Below, one piece after another: positions 37,011-45,685 of a stretch of 64,000 nt of DNA. The DNA comes from Microlunatus capsulatus (GTDB lineage Bacteria; Actinomycetota; Actinomycetes; Propionibacteriales; Propionibacteriaceae). The notes below the pieces were generated by a model that was given only the letters and a program-made list of their open reading frames with translations, was not told the DNA's origin and made no database searches. How positions within the stretch are numbered: the stretch's first letter is position 1; the number at the start of each line of letters is the position of its first letter. Made by a program: the position numbers and the translations under genes. The DNA is taken from NCBI RefSeq assembly GCF_017876495.1, contig NZ_JAGIOB010000001.1:3286001-3350000 (forward strand), read 5' to 3'.

Positions 37011-38231
37011 GTGGGACGCATGAACAGGGTGGTCGACGCGGTCTTCGGCCGCCGACCGCTGCCGGCGGTGGAGCCGGCCCCGCCGGTGGTCGAGCCGGCG
37101 CAGGCCGAGGTCGCGACGACGACGACCGCGGACTTCGACCGCGCGGTCCCGCGCGGGCTGCAGGTGGCGGCGTCCTGGGCCTGGCGGCTCATCGTCGTCG
37201 GCGCGCTGGTCTACTTCCTGAGCCGCGTCGCCGGCTACCTCTCCGAGGTCGTCATCCCGGTGGCCATCGCCATCCTGCTCACCGCGCTGCTGGCCCCGGT
37301 GGCCCGCCGGCTGCGGCGCTGGGGCGTCCCCGGCGGTCTGGCCACGGCCATCACCGTGCTCGGCGGCATCGCCGTCATCGCCGGCGGGCTGACGCTGATC
37401 GTCAACTCGATCGTCAACCAGGCCTCGGAGCTCTCCACCCAGGTCGTGGCCGGCTTCAACAGCGTCGTCGCCTACCTCGAGCGCAGCCCGCTGGGCCTCA
37501 GCAGCGACTTCTTCCAGTACGACCAGCTGGTCACCCGGCTGCAGAGCTTCCTCAGCGACAGCCAGGGCGCCATCGCCACCTACGCCGCCGAGATCGGCGC
37601 GCAGGTGGGGCACTTCCTGGCCGGGCTGGCCATCGCCCTGTTCTCGCTGATCTTCTTCCTGCACGACGGCCGCGGCATCTGGACGTTCCTGCTGCGCTTC
37701 TTCCCCGCCCAGACGCGGGACCGGGTCGACCAGGCCTCCGTGCGCGGCTGGCACGCGCTCTCCCACTACGTGCGGGCGACGGTGATCGTGGCCCTCGTCG
37801 ACGGCATCGGCATCCTCATCGGCGCGCTGGCCCTCGGCCTCCCGGTGGCGCCCGCGCTGGCGGCCCTGGTCTTCCTCGGGGCGTTCATCCCGATCATCGG
37901 GGCGTTCGTGTCGGGCTTCGCCGCCGTGGCCGTGGCGCTGGTGGCCGTCGGCTGGGTCAAGGCCCTGATCATGCTCGGCATCATCATCGCCGTCATGCAG
38001 GTGGAGGGCCACATCCTGCAGCCCTTCATCCTGGGCCGGGCGGTGAAGCTGCACCCGCTCGCGGTGGTGCTGGCCATCGCCGCCGGGCTGGTGGTGGCGG
38101 GCATCGTCGGCGCCCTGCTCGTGGTGCCGATGCTGGCCTTCGTCAAGACCTTCGTGGAGTACCTCAACGGCACCCACGAGCCCCAGCTGGCCCGCGCCCT
38201 GCGGTGGCCGGCGGGCCAGCGGCGCGGCTGA
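37011..38231 (+). CDS. AI-2E family transporter (PerM/YdiK type)
   Basis: 406 aa polytopic membrane protein from GTG 37011 (GAGGAG 8 nt upstream; ATG 37020 also possible). About 45 cytoplasmic residues precede two helices (RLIVVGALVYFLSRVAGYL, VVIPVAIAILLTALLAPVARRL). The large middle domain leads to IPIIGAFVSGFAAVAVALV and ILQPFILGRAVKLHPLAVVLAIAAG, hallmarks of the family. Members have been linked to autoinducer-2 export or Na+/H+ antiport; the role here is unknown. Confidence 0.9.
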   Translation: MGRMNRVVDAVFGRRPLPAVEPAPPVVEPAQAEVATTTTADFDRAVPRGLQVAASWAWRLIVVGALVYFLSRVAGYLSEVVIPVAIAILLTALLAPVARRLRRWGVPGGLATAITVLGGIAVIAGGLTLIVNSIVNQASELSTQVVAGFNSVVAYLERSPLGLSSDFFQYDQLVTRLQSFLSDSQGAIATYAAEIGAQVGHFLAGLAIALFSLIFFLHDGRGIWTFLLRFFPAQTRDRVDQASVRGWHALSHYVRATVIVALVDGIGILIGALALGLPVAPALAALVFLGAFIPIIGAFVSGFAAVAVALVAVGWVKALIMLGIIIAVMQVEGHILQPFILGRAVKLHPLAVVLAIAAGLVVAGIVGALLVVPMLAFVKTFVEYLNGTHEPQLARALRWPAGQRRG

Positions 38232-38261
38232 CCCCCGGGGGACCGGCCGGCGGCGGACCGG

Positions 38262-39518
38262 CTAGAGCGCCGAGCCCTTCGCGAACGTCTTGTACGAGAT
38301 GTCCCAGTCGGCGTAGCCGTTGCCCTGCTCGAGGCCCCGGTCGGTCCCGGTGGTGACCACCGGGTCGCCGATCAGGGTGTTCTCGTAGAGCCACTGCGAG
38401 TCGGCGGTGCTCATCCCCACGCAGCCGTGGCTGGCGTTGCGGCGGCCGAGGTTGCCGGCGTTCCAGGGCGCGGAGTGCAGGAACTCCCCGGAGTTCGTGA
38501 TGCGCAACGCGTACTTGGCGACCAGGGTGTAGTCCTCCTCGGCCCCGATCATCTCGTTGGTCATCTTCTTGTTGAACTCCTTGGCCATGATCAGCTTGGT
38601 GCCGCTGCGGGTCTCCCAGCCGGGCTTGCCGCCGGAGACCGGGATCGTCCGCACCTTCTCGCCGTCGCGGTAGACCGTGGCCACGTCCTTCGCCAGGTCG
38701 ACCTTCGTGACCAGCGAGCGGCCGACCGTGAAGGAGGTCGAGGCCGACTGCTGGCCGTAGATGCCGTCGCCGGCGTCGACGCCGTTGAGGTCGGCCCGCA
38801 CCGTCACCTGGGTGCCCGGCTTCCAGTACTCCTCCGGGCGGAACCGCACCTGGGTGGAGGAGAGCCAGCTCCAGCTGCCCTCCTGCGCCGGCTTGGAGGT
38901 GACGTGCAGGTTCTTCTCGAACGCCGCGCGGTCCTCGACGGGGACGTCGAAGGTCAGCACCACGGGCATCCCGATGCCCACCTTGCTGTCCGGCAGCGGG
39001 TAGAGGCTGGGGAAGGTCTGCTCGGCCAGCGTGAGCTTCTGCGTCCGGAACGTGGTGGTCCGGGTGGTGGTCTCGTCGGCGGCGTTGGCGCCGGTCATCG
39101 ACAGGGTGTAGGTCGCGGACGGCTCGAGCCGGTCCTCCGCGGTCCAGGTGGTGCCGTCCTCGCTCAGCTCGCCGTCGACGGTGCCCTTGGTCGCCGCGCC
39201 CTTGGCGTCGACACCCTGGTAGCGGAGCTTCACCTTCTCGACGGTGCCGGCCGCGGCCTCGACCTCGACGCGGGTGTCGACGGCCACCTTGCTGGCGTCG
39301 TCGGCGACGTTCGCCTCCAGCCGCACGGGCTCGGTGGTGGGGTCGGGGCTGGGGGCGTCGGCCGGCGCGGAGCTGGCGGCGGGAGCCGGCGCGCTGGGCC
39401 CGGAGGAGGACGTGCCGCCCGCCTGGCTCGTCGGGAGCCCGCTGCAGCCGGCCACGACGGTGGCGAGCAGGACGGTCCCGGCGAGCCCGGTCAGCAGGGT
39501 GCGGGTGCTGGTCGGCAT
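38262..39518 (-). CDS. L,D-transpeptidase lipoprotein (LdtMt2-like)
   Basis: Forms 3-3 cross-links in peptidoglycan outside the membrane. 418 aa from ATG 39518, a usual length for the actinobacterial type. Lipobox VAGC with Cys25, then a Thr/Ser/Pro linker. Two Ig-like domains (about 60-270) carry FPSLYPLPDSKVGIGMPVVLTFDVPV and YWKPGTQVTVRADLNG. The YkuD catalytic domain ends in HSAPWNAGNLGRRNASHGC and VGMS, with catalytic Cys366. It confers beta-lactam-insensitive cross-linking in relatives. Monocistronic. Confidence 0.93.
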   Translation of the reverse strand: MPTSTRTLLTGLAGTVLLATVVAGCSGLPTSQAGGTSSSGPSAPAPAASSAPADAPSPDPTTEPVRLEANVADDASKVAVDTRVEVEAAAGTVEKVKLRYQGVDAKGAATKGTVDGELSEDGTTWTAEDRLEPSATYTLSMTGANAADETTTRTTTFRTQKLTLAEQTFPSLYPLPDSKVGIGMPVVLTFDVPVEDRAAFEKNLHVTSKPAQEGSWSWLSSTQVRFRPEEYWKPGTQVTVRADLNGVDAGDGIYGQQSASTSFTVGRSLVTKVDLAKDVATVYRDGEKVRTIPVSGGKPGWETRSGTKLIMAKEFNKKMTNEMIGAEEDYTLVAKYALRITNSGEFLHSAPWNAGNLGRRNASHGCVGMSTADSQWLYENTLIGDPVVTTGTDRGLEQGNGYADWDISYKTFAKGSAL

Positions 39519-39666
39519 GTGCTTCCTTCGGTCGGCGACGTGCGGGCCGCGAGGCCCTGGCGGCTGGCCTCGGTCGGGAGCCACCGGTGCGGTGCGGCGA
39601 CGGCCCGCACCTCCACAGTGCCATCTGGAGGGGGGTCGTGTCGCGTCCTCGGCGTGCCACCACCCG

Positions 39667-39689
39667 GGTCGCCGGACGGGCCGGCGACC
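39667..39689 (-). terminator. Hairpin after the DHA2 transporter gene
   Basis: GGTCGCCGG (39667-39675) pairs perfectly with CCGGCGACC (39681-39689), loop ACGGG. It lies 27 bp beyond the stop of the MarR-DHA2 operon. Confidence 0.55.
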
Positions 39690-39716
39690 GCGGGCGGCGG
39701 TCAGGTCGAGGCTCTC

Positions 39717-41483
39717 CTACTGTGCCACGGCGGGCAGCTCCTGCTGTGCCGCGGCGGGCGACGGCGCCCCGCTGGACGCGGCCGGCTCGGCCTCGGGCGA
39801 CGGCTCGGGCGCCCGGCCGGCCAGCGGCTTCTCCTTCATGGCCAGCGCGACGACCAGCGCCACCACCATGAAGGGCACGGCGACCAGGAACAGGTCGTCC
39901 ATCGAGCGGGTGAAGGCCGTCAGCACCCAGGTCTTGACGGGTTCGGGCAGGCGTGAGATGGCGCTGACGTCGTTGATCGAGGCGCTCGCCGCCCCGAGCT
40001 GGCCCTGCGCGGACGCCGGGACGACCTCGGCCAGGTGGTGCGGCAGCCGGGTGTTGAGGATGGCCCCGAACATCGCCGTGCCCAGCGCCCCGCCCATCGA
40101 GCGGAAGAAGGCGACGGACGCCGTGGCGGTGCCCATGTGCCGCCGGTCCACGCTGTTCTGCACGGCGGTGACCACGACCTGCATGGTGAGCCCCAGCCCG
40201 GCGCCGAAGACGAACATGTAGAGCGCGAGCAGGACGTAGGGGGTGTCGACGGCGAGCCGTGACATGGCCAGCAGGGCCAGCCCCACCAGCACCGAGCCGG
40301 TGATCGGCATCCACTTGTAGCGCCCGGTCGAGGACATGATCCGGCCGCCGCTGATGGAGGTCGAGAAGATGCCGGCGACCAGCGGCAGCATGGCCAGGCC
40401 CGAGCGGGTGGCGCTCATGCCCTGCACGGCCTGCAGGTAGATCGGCAGGTAGATGAGCCCGCCGAACATGCCGACCCCCATGATCATCGCGAAGACGATG
40501 TTGCCGGTGAAGGTCCAGTGCCGGAACAGCTCCAGCGGGATGATCGGCTCGCTGGCGCGCTGCTCGACGAGGATGAAGGCGCCGACGAGGACGACGGCTC
40601 CCACCAGCAGGCCGAGCCCGGTCACCGAGGTCCAGCCGAGGTCGGCGGCCGTGGAGGGGCCGGCCCAGGACAGGTAGAGGATGACGCTGGTGACGGCGCC
40701 GATGATCGTCGCGGCCCCCAGGTAGTCGACCGAGGCCTGCCGCCGGACGTGGTGCAGCTTGAGCGCCATCGACGTGATCACCAGGGCGGCGATGCCGATC
40801 GGCAGGTTGATGAAGAAGATCCACTCCCACCCGAGGTGGTCGGTGAACAGCCCGCCCAGCAGGGGACCGGCCACCGACGAGACGCCGAAGACGGCGCCGA
40901 AGAGGCCCTGGTACTTGCCGCGCTCCCGCGGCGGGATGACGTCGCCGATGACGGCCAGCGCCAGCGACATCAGGCCGCCGCCTCCCAGGCCCTGGACGGC
41001 GCGGCCGGCGATCATCACGTCGATGCCGGAGACGTCGAGCCAGCTGGCGATCGGGGACGCGAAGCCGCAGATCACCGAGCCCAGCAGGAAGACGAGGATG
41101 GCCGCCTGGAAGATCGGGCGGCGGCCCAGCAGGTCGGAGATCTTGCCCCACAGGGGGGTGGCGGCGGTCGAGGTCAGCAGGTAGGCCGTGACGACCCAGG
41201 ACAGCTTGTCCAGCCCGCCCAGCTCGGAGGTGATCTTGGGCAGCGCGACGCCGACGATGCTCTGGTCGAGCGCGGCCAGGAACATGCCCGCCATCAGCCC
41301 GCCCATCACGACGAGGATCTGCTTGTGGCTCAGGTAGCCGCCGCCCTCGGCGGGGGCGGTGCCGGGGTCCGGCGAGGCGGAGAGGCTGGCCGCGGGTGCG
41401 GCCGCGTCCACCCCGTCGCGGAAAGCGTGGCGGGGGCCGGTGGGCTCCTCCACCAGCGCCCGGCGTGGGACGTGCTGGGTCAT
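39717..41483 (-). CDS. DHA2 (EmrB/QacA) 14-helix drug efflux transporter
   Basis: 588 aa MFS exporter. About 55 polar N-terminal residues precede the helices. Family motif D1 reads [16 protein letters not shown], motif A-like loop [15 protein letters not shown], and motif C-like [14 protein letters not shown]. The C-terminal tail is Pro/Ala/Gln-rich. It expels lipophilic drugs by proton antiport in relatives. ATG 41483 overlaps the MarR stop by 4 bp, so it is the direct target of that regulator. Confidence 0.93.
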   Translation of the reverse strand: MTQHVPRRALVEEPTGPRHAFRDGVDAAAPAASLSASPDPGTAPAEGGGYLSHKQILVVMGGLMAGMFLAALDQSIVGVALPKITSELGGLDKLSWVVTAYLLTSTAATPLWGKISDLLGRRPIFQAAILVFLLGSVICGFASPIASWLDVSGIDVMIAGRAVQGLGGGGLMSLALAVIGDVIPPRERGKYQGLFGAVFGVSSVAGPLLGGLFTDHLGWEWIFFINLPIGIAALVITSMALKLHHVRRQASVDYLGAATIIGAVTSVILYLSWAGPSTAADLGWTSVTGLGLLVGAVVLVGAFILVEQRASEPIIPLELFRHWTFTGNIVFAMIMGVGMFGGLIYLPIYLQAVQGMSATRSGLAMLPLVAGIFSTSISGGRIMSSTGRYKWMPITGSVLVGLALLAMSRLAVDTPYVLLALYMFVFGAGLGLTMQVVVTAVQNSVDRRHMGTATASVAFFRSMGGALGTAMFGAILNTRLPHHLAEVVPASAQGQLGAASASINDVSAISRLPEPVKTWVLTAFTRSMDDLFLVAVPFMVVALVVALAMKEKPLAGRAPEPSPEAEPAASSGAPSPAAAQQELPAVAQ

Positions 41484-41950
41484 GCGTTCTCCCGTTCTGC
41501 TGCGAGGTCGTCGATGTCGGAGACGAAGCGCCCGAGGAGCCGGTCCAGCTCGGCGACGTCGTCGGCCTCCCAGCTCCCGAGGGCGCGGCGCAGCAGCGTG
41601 CGGCGGCGCTCGAAGGCGTCGTGCAGGCGGCTGCGGCCGGTGTCGGTGAGCTGGAGGCGGTGGGCCCGGCCGTCGTCCGGGTCCGGGGTGCGCTCGACGA
41701 GGCCGGCGCGGTGCAGCTGCGCCACGTGCCGGGAGACCGTCGAGGTGTCGAGGTTGGTGCAGCCGGCGAGCTCGGTGACCCGGAGGGGCCCCTCGGCGGC
41801 GATGTTCTTCAGCAGCCAGAACAGGCCGGGGTCGAGGTCGTCACCGGCCACCCGCTGCCGCATGCTGCGGCCCACCGTCATCAGGGCGCCGAGCACCGAG
41901 TCGACGACGGCCGTCGTGCTGTCCTCACCGGCCGGGGCTTTTGCTTGCAT
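41480..41950 (-). CDS. MarR-family transcriptional regulator of the efflux operon
   Basis: 156 aa from ATG 41950; two further ATGs up to 41984 would start inside the operator and are less likely. Winged helix: [47 protein letters not shown] at about 54-100, with flanking dimerisation helices. It likely represses itself and the overlapping DHA2 gene, with the palindromes at 41942-41986 as its sites, and is released by a toxic ligand. Confidence 0.93.
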   Translation of the reverse strand: MQAKAPAGEDSTTAVVDSVLGALMTVGRSMRQRVAGDDLDPGLFWLLKNIAAEGPLRVTELAGCTNLDTSTVSRHVAQLHRAGLVERTPDPDDGRAHRLQLTDTGRSRLHDAFERRRTLLRRALGSWEADDVAELDRLLGRFVSDIDDLAAERENA

Positions 41951-41960
41951 GACCCAAGCA
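41942..41960 (-). promoter_or_regulatory. MarR operator, proximal site
   Basis: TGCTTG (41942-41947) and CAAGCA (41955-41960) are inverted arms around CATGACC. The site overlaps the start codon of the MarR gene. It shares TGCTTGCATGAC with the distal site. Confidence 0.65.
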
Positions 41961-41969
41961 TATAACTGC

Positions 41970-41986
41970 TTGCATGACGCATGCAA
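41970..41986 (-). promoter_or_regulatory. MarR operator, distal site
   Basis: TTGCATGACGCATGCAA: perfect 7-bp arms around ACG, in the promoter region of the MarR-DHA2 operon, 26 bp from the proximal site. The AT-rich stretch between the sites (CATATAAC) could hold the -10 element. Confidence 0.75.
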
Positions 41987-42067
41987 ACGCCCGGCGGGGT
42001 TCTGCGGACCCCGCCGGACCGTCGTGGCAGGGTGACCGGACAGGTCGCGCGAGGTGAGGAGTGGTCG

Positions 42068-42874
42068 ATGGGGACTGGGTCGCAGGGGAGTGCCGCGGAG
42101 TTCGCCCGGCGGGTGCGCGGGCGCGAGGCGGTGCTGGGCTACTGGGTGGCCCTCGACGCCCCGCCCGCCACCGAGCGGCTGGCCGCCACCGGCTACGACC
42201 TCGTCGTGCTCGACGCCCAGCACGGCCTCATCGACGACCGGGCGGTGCTCGCCGGTCTGACCGCCGTCGACGCCGGCGCCTCCGTGCCCGGCGCACCGGG
42301 CGCCGTCGGCGTCGTCCGGGTGGCGGCGAACGACCCGACGCCGATCGGCCGGGCCCTCGACCTGGGGGCGGCCGGCGTCATCGTCCCCCTGGTCAGCTCG
42401 GCCGCGGAGGCGGCCGGCGCCGTCCGGGCCGCCCGCTACCCGCCCGACGGCGTCCGCTCCTTCGGCCCGCTGCGCTCGGGCCTGCGGGTCGGCCCGGCCC
42501 CGGCGCAGAGCAACGCGGCCGTCGTCGTGCTCACCATGGTCGAGACCGCCGGCGGGTTGGCCGAGGTCGACGCCACCGCCGCGACGCCCGGGCTCGACGG
42601 CCTGTTCGTCGGCCCGAACGACCTGCGGCTGGCGCTGGGGGCGCCCACCCCGGACGACCCGGCCTTCGACGAGCAGCTCGAGGCGGCGCTGGTCGCCGTC
42701 CGGGAGGCCTGCGCGGCGGCCGGCATCGCGGCCGGCATCTTCACGACGTCGGGGGAGGAGGCCGCGCAGCGGCTGGCCGAGGGCTTCAGCTTCGTCTGCG
42801 TCAGCGGTGACCTCGCGCACCTGGAGCGCGCGGCGCGCGACGAGCTGGCCGTGGCCCGGGCCGCGCTCGGCTGA
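42068..42874 (+). CDS. HpcH/HpaI aldolase family protein
   Basis: 268 aa class II pyruvate-type aldolase from ATG 42068, with GAGGAG upstream. Family residues: YDLVVLDAQHGLIDDR (His of the catalytic His/Asp pair; the usual Glu is Gln here), RVAANDPTPIGRALDLGAAGVIVPLV (substrate Arg region), MVETAGGLAEV (metal Glu) and LDGLFVGPNDLRLALG (metal Asp). It would cleave or form 4-hydroxy-2-oxoacids. No catabolic partners are adjacent, so the substrate is unknown. Confidence 0.85.
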   Translation: MGTGSQGSAAEFARRVRGREAVLGYWVALDAPPATERLAATGYDLVVLDAQHGLIDDRAVLAGLTAVDAGASVPGAPGAVGVVRVAANDPTPIGRALDLGAAGVIVPLVSSAAEAAGAVRAARYPPDGVRSFGPLRSGLRVGPAPAQSNAAVVVLTMVETAGGLAEVDATAATPGLDGLFVGPNDLRLALGAPTPDDPAFDEQLEAALVAVREACAAAGIAAGIFTTSGEEAAQRLAEGFSFVCVSGDLAHLERAARDELAVARAALG

Positions 42875-42895
42875 GGTCGCGCGCGCCGGCGACCG

Positions 42896-42913
42896 CGGAG
42901 GGTAACCCCTCCG
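42896..42913 (+). terminator. Hairpin between aldolase gene and rtcB
   Basis: CGGAGGG (42896-42902) pairs with CCCTCCG (42907-42913), loop TAAC. A second GC hairpin (GGTCGC/GCGACC) precedes it. Confidence 0.5.
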
Positions 42914-43004
42914 AAACCGGGTGCGCCGGGATTTCTGCCGGGCCAGCCTGGTCCGCGGTCCCGCCCCGGGACCGGCCGGCGCCGCCGGCGGAGGAGAGGA
43001 CGAC

Positions 43005-44165
43005 GTGGAGACGATCAACAGCCGGTTGCTGAGCTGGGCCTCGGTGCTGGACGAGAAGACGCGGGCGCAGGCCGAGACCACCTCCACCATGCCGTTCATC
43101 CACCCGCACGTGGCCCTGATGCCCGACGCCCACCTGGGCCTGGGCGCGACCGTCGGCTCGGTGATCCCGACGCTGCGGGCCCTGATGCCCGCCGCCGTCG
43201 GGGTCGACATCGGCTGCGGGATGATCGCCGTCCGCACCCAGCTGCACGCCGACGACCTGGCCGGGCGCCCGCTGGCACCGCTCCGCGAGGCGGTCGAGGC
43301 GGCGGTGCCGCTCTCGGCCGGTCAGCAGAACGAGCGGCTGACGGCGTCGGCGCAGGCGCGCGTCGCCGAGCTGGAGGCCGTCGAGGGCGTCGACCCCGAC
43401 GCCCGGCACCGGGCCTGGCGCCAGCAGCTGGGCACGCTGGGGTCGGGGAACCACTTCATCGAGGTCAGCCTCGACGAGCAGGACCGGGTCTGGCTGTTCC
43501 TGCACTCCGGCTCGCGCGGGGTGGGCAACCAGATGGCCCAGCACCACATCCGGGTGGCCGTCGCGGCGATGGAGCGCTGGTGGGTGCGGCTGCCCGACCG
43601 CGACCTCGCCTACCTCGTCGAGGGCACCCCCGAGTTCGACGCCTACGTCGCCGACCTGCACTGGGCGCAGCGCTACGCCCTGCTCAACCGCGAGGAGATG
43701 ATGGATCGGGTCGTCGGCTGCCTCGAGGTGTTCGTCGGCACGCCGGTGCAGGAGCAGGAGCGGATCAACTGCCACCACAACTTCACCGTGCAGGAGCGGC
43801 ACTTCGGGAAGACGGTCTGGGTGTCGCGCAAGGGCGCCATCGAGGCGCGCGAGGGCCAGCCGGGACTCATCCCGGGCTCGATGGGGACGGCCTCCTACGT
43901 TGTCGAGGGGCTGGGCGACCCCGTCGCGCTCTGCTCGGCCCCGCACGGGGCGGGGCGGGCGTACTCGCGGACCGCCGCCCGGAAGGCGTTCACCCGCGAG
44001 CAGCTGCGCGCGGCCATGACCGGCATCGAGTTCCGGGACTCGGCGGCTTTCCTGGACGAGATCCCGGCCGCGTACAAGGACATCGACCAGGTGATGGCCG
44101 ACGCGGCAGCGCTGGTCCGGGTGCGCCACACGTTGCGGCAGATCGTCAACGTCAAGGGGGACTGA
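43005..44165 (+). CDS. rtcB: RtcB RNA-splicing ligase
   Basis: Joins 2',3'-cyclic-phosphate (3'-P) and 5'-OH RNA ends with GTP and Mn2+. 386 aa from GTG 43005, with GAGGAGAGGA upstream. Signature residues: PDAHLGLGATVGSVI, AVGVDIGCGM with the metal Cys71, LGSGNHFIEV, LHSGSRGVGN, NCHHNFT, and the guanylylated His314 in APHGAGRAYSR. It belongs to the shorter bacterial group. No RtcA, RtcR or archease gene is adjacent. Possible roles are tRNA or rRNA repair after toxin cleavage. Confidence 0.95.
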   Translation: METINSRLLSWASVLDEKTRAQAETTSTMPFIHPHVALMPDAHLGLGATVGSVIPTLRALMPAAVGVDIGCGMIAVRTQLHADDLAGRPLAPLREAVEAAVPLSAGQQNERLTASAQARVAELEAVEGVDPDARHRAWRQQLGTLGSGNHFIEVSLDEQDRVWLFLHSGSRGVGNQMAQHHIRVAVAAMERWWVRLPDRDLAYLVEGTPEFDAYVADLHWAQRYALLNREEMMDRVVGCLEVFVGTPVQEQERINCHHNFTVQERHFGKTVWVSRKGAIEAREGQPGLIPGSMGTASYVVEGLGDPVALCSAPHGAGRAYSRTAARKAFTREQLRAAMTGIEFRDSAAFLDEIPAAYKDIDQVMADAAALVRVRHTLRQIVNVKGD

Positions 44166-44196
44166 ACCGGGTGGACACCCCGGCTCGACCCTGAGG

Positions 44197-44239
44197 ATGT
44201 AAAGCGGACCCTTCCGAAGAGGAAAGGTCCGCTTTACAT
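44197..44239 (+). promoter_or_regulatory. Long AT/GC mixed hairpin before the SHOCT-like gene
   Basis: ATGTAAAGCGGACC (44197-44210) pairs perfectly with GGTCCGCTTTACAT (44226-44239); one mismatch then TTCC/GGAA extends it to 18 pairs, with a 5-nt loop. It ends 7 nt before ATG 44247. It could be the rtcB terminator, but its position and TGTAAAG/CTTTACA arms equally suit an operator or translational switch for the next operon. Confidence 0.7.
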
Positions 44240-44246
44240 TCTTCTC

Positions 44247-45227
44247 ATGACCGAACCGAGCATGACCGCGATCCTCACCGAGCTCGCGGCCGGACGCATC
44301 GACGCCGCCGAGGCGGCCCGCCGGATCGACGCGCTGAAGAGCGCACCCGCCCCCGCCCCCGAGCCGACGTCGGGGACCGAGCCGACGGACGAGGAGCTCG
44401 CCGCCGACCCGCGCGTCGACACCGAGCCCTGGGCGGCGGCCGCGGACCGCCCCCAGCACGCCACCGTCGCGACCGAGCGCTTCGACGCCCCGGCCGCCCC
44501 CACCCCGCCCCCCGCCCCCGAGCCGCCGCGCGCCGAGCCCACCGGGCCGAAGCCGGTGAACACCAGCGGCGTCGAGCGGATCTCGGTCCGCGCCGTCGGC
44601 CGCCGGGTGCGGATCATCGGCGAGACGGCGGTGGCCACGCTGGCCGCCGACGGCCCGCACGTGCTCCGCCGCAACGGCGCCGTCCTGGAGGTCTCCAGCG
44701 ACGGCGAGCTGGGCGCCAGCCTCGACGGCTTCAGCATCCTGCGCGGGGTCCCCCGCAACCTGGAGGACATCCGCGCCCTGGGCCTGGGCAAGGAGCTGCT
44801 GCTCCGGGTCAACCCGGCCATCGTCGTCGACGTCGAGATGACCGCCGGCAACCTCAACACCGAGCGGGTGCCGCACCTGGGGAAGGTGCGGGTGACCGCG
44901 GGCGGCGCCAAGCTGCTGGACGTCACCGAGATCAACGACGCGCTGATCCAGGCGGGCTCGGCGACGATCAAGGGCGCGATCAAGACCGGCCGCAACCGGA
45001 TCCGCGCCGAGTCCGGCTCGCTGTCGATCACGCTGCACGACGACTCGAACGTCACCGTGACCAGCGACTCCCAGCTGGGCAGGGTGAGCTGGAGCGGGGG
45101 CCACACCGGGGCGGGCGACGAGGTCGTCATGGGCAACGGCAGCGCCCGGCTCGACGTCGAGGTCGTCATGGGGCACGCGCAGGTGCGCGTCGGCTCCGAC
45201 ACGGTGACCGAGGGGGCCGGCGCGTGA
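44247..45227 (+). CDS. SHOCT-like/DUF4097-type protein
   Basis: 326 aa. The N-terminus MTAILTELAAGRIDAAEAARRIDALKS resembles the YvlB SHOCT-like helix. A Pro/Ala/Glu-rich linker (about 35-105) follows, then a right-handed beta-helix-like region of short repeats (ADGPHVLRRNGAVLEV, TAGNLNTERVPHLGKVRVTAGGAKLLDV, RIRAESGSLSITLHDDSNVTV) as in DUF4097 proteins. No signal peptide. Function unknown; relatives are linked to envelope stress. Its stop overlaps the DUF2089 gene (GTGA). Confidence 0.72.
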   Translation: MTEPSMTAILTELAAGRIDAAEAARRIDALKSAPAPAPEPTSGTEPTDEELAADPRVDTEPWAAAADRPQHATVATERFDAPAAPTPPPAPEPPRAEPTGPKPVNTSGVERISVRAVGRRVRIIGETAVATLAADGPHVLRRNGAVLEVSSDGELGASLDGFSILRGVPRNLEDIRALGLGKELLLRVNPAIVVDVEMTAGNLNTERVPHLGKVRVTAGGAKLLDVTEINDALIQAGSATIKGAIKTGRNRIRAESGSLSITLHDDSNVTVTSDSQLGRVSWSGGHTGAGDEVVMGNGSARLDVEVVMGHAQVRVGSDTVTEGAGA

Positions 45228-45625
45228 GCGAGCGTCCCCGTCGGGGCGCCGTGCACGAGCACCGCGCCCCCGCCGACTGCCCCGTCTGCGGCGACCGGCT
45301 GGCCGTCACCCGGCTGGGCTGCGGCTCGTGCGGGACCGAGCTGGCCGGCGTCTTCACCTCCTGCGCCTTCTGCGCGCTCGACGCGTCGGAGACCGAGATG
45401 CTCAACGTCTTCCTCGCCTCGCGCGGCAACCTGCGCGACCTGGAGAAGCACCTCGGCGTCTCCTACCCGACGGCCCGGCTGCGCTTCAACCAGCTGCTGG
45501 AGAAGCTCGGCCTCGCCGAGCCGCCAGCAGCGCCCACCGCGCTGACCCGGGAGCAGGTGCTGGCCGAGGTGGCCAGCGGCGCCCTCGGCCCGGAGGAGGC
45601 CGCCGCGCTGCTCGCGGACCTCTGA
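45224..45625 (+). CDS. DUF2089 family zinc-ribbon/HTH protein
   Basis: 133 aa. Zinc ribbon CPVC...CGSCG (Cys19, Cys22, Cys33, Cys36) plus CAFC (Cys47, Cys50). A helix-turn-helix-like segment, LRDLEKHLGVSYPTARLRFNQLLEKLGL, resembles DNA-binding domains. The C-terminal helix VLAEVASGALGPEEAAALLADL echoes the SHOCT-like helix of its operon partner, suggesting the two interact or are related. A plausible transcription regulator of its own operon. Confidence 0.82.
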   Translation: MSERPRRGAVHEHRAPADCPVCGDRLAVTRLGCGSCGTELAGVFTSCAFCALDASETEMLNVFLASRGNLRDLEKHLGVSYPTARLRFNQLLEKLGLAEPPAAPTALTREQVLAEVASGALGPEEAAALLADL

Positions 45626-45634
45626 GCCCGGACG

Positions 45635-45678
45635 CACGACGGCCCGCCCCGGTGATCCGGGGCGGGCCGTCGTCGTGC
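45635..45678. terminator. Bidirectional terminator between DUF2089 and greA
   Basis: GACGGCCCGCCCCGG (45639-45653) pairs perfectly with CCGGGGCGGGCCGTC (45658-45672), loop TGAT, with outer GCAC/GTGC pairs. It lies between convergent stops. Confidence 0.85.
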
Positions 45679-45685
45679 GCGGGGC

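Noticed and set aside
38164-41151. Very long antisense-like frame across the L,D-transpeptidase and DHA2 genes
   Set aside because: It is a shifted frame on the same strand as two clear genes and has an Arg/Pro/Gly-rich, motif-free translation.
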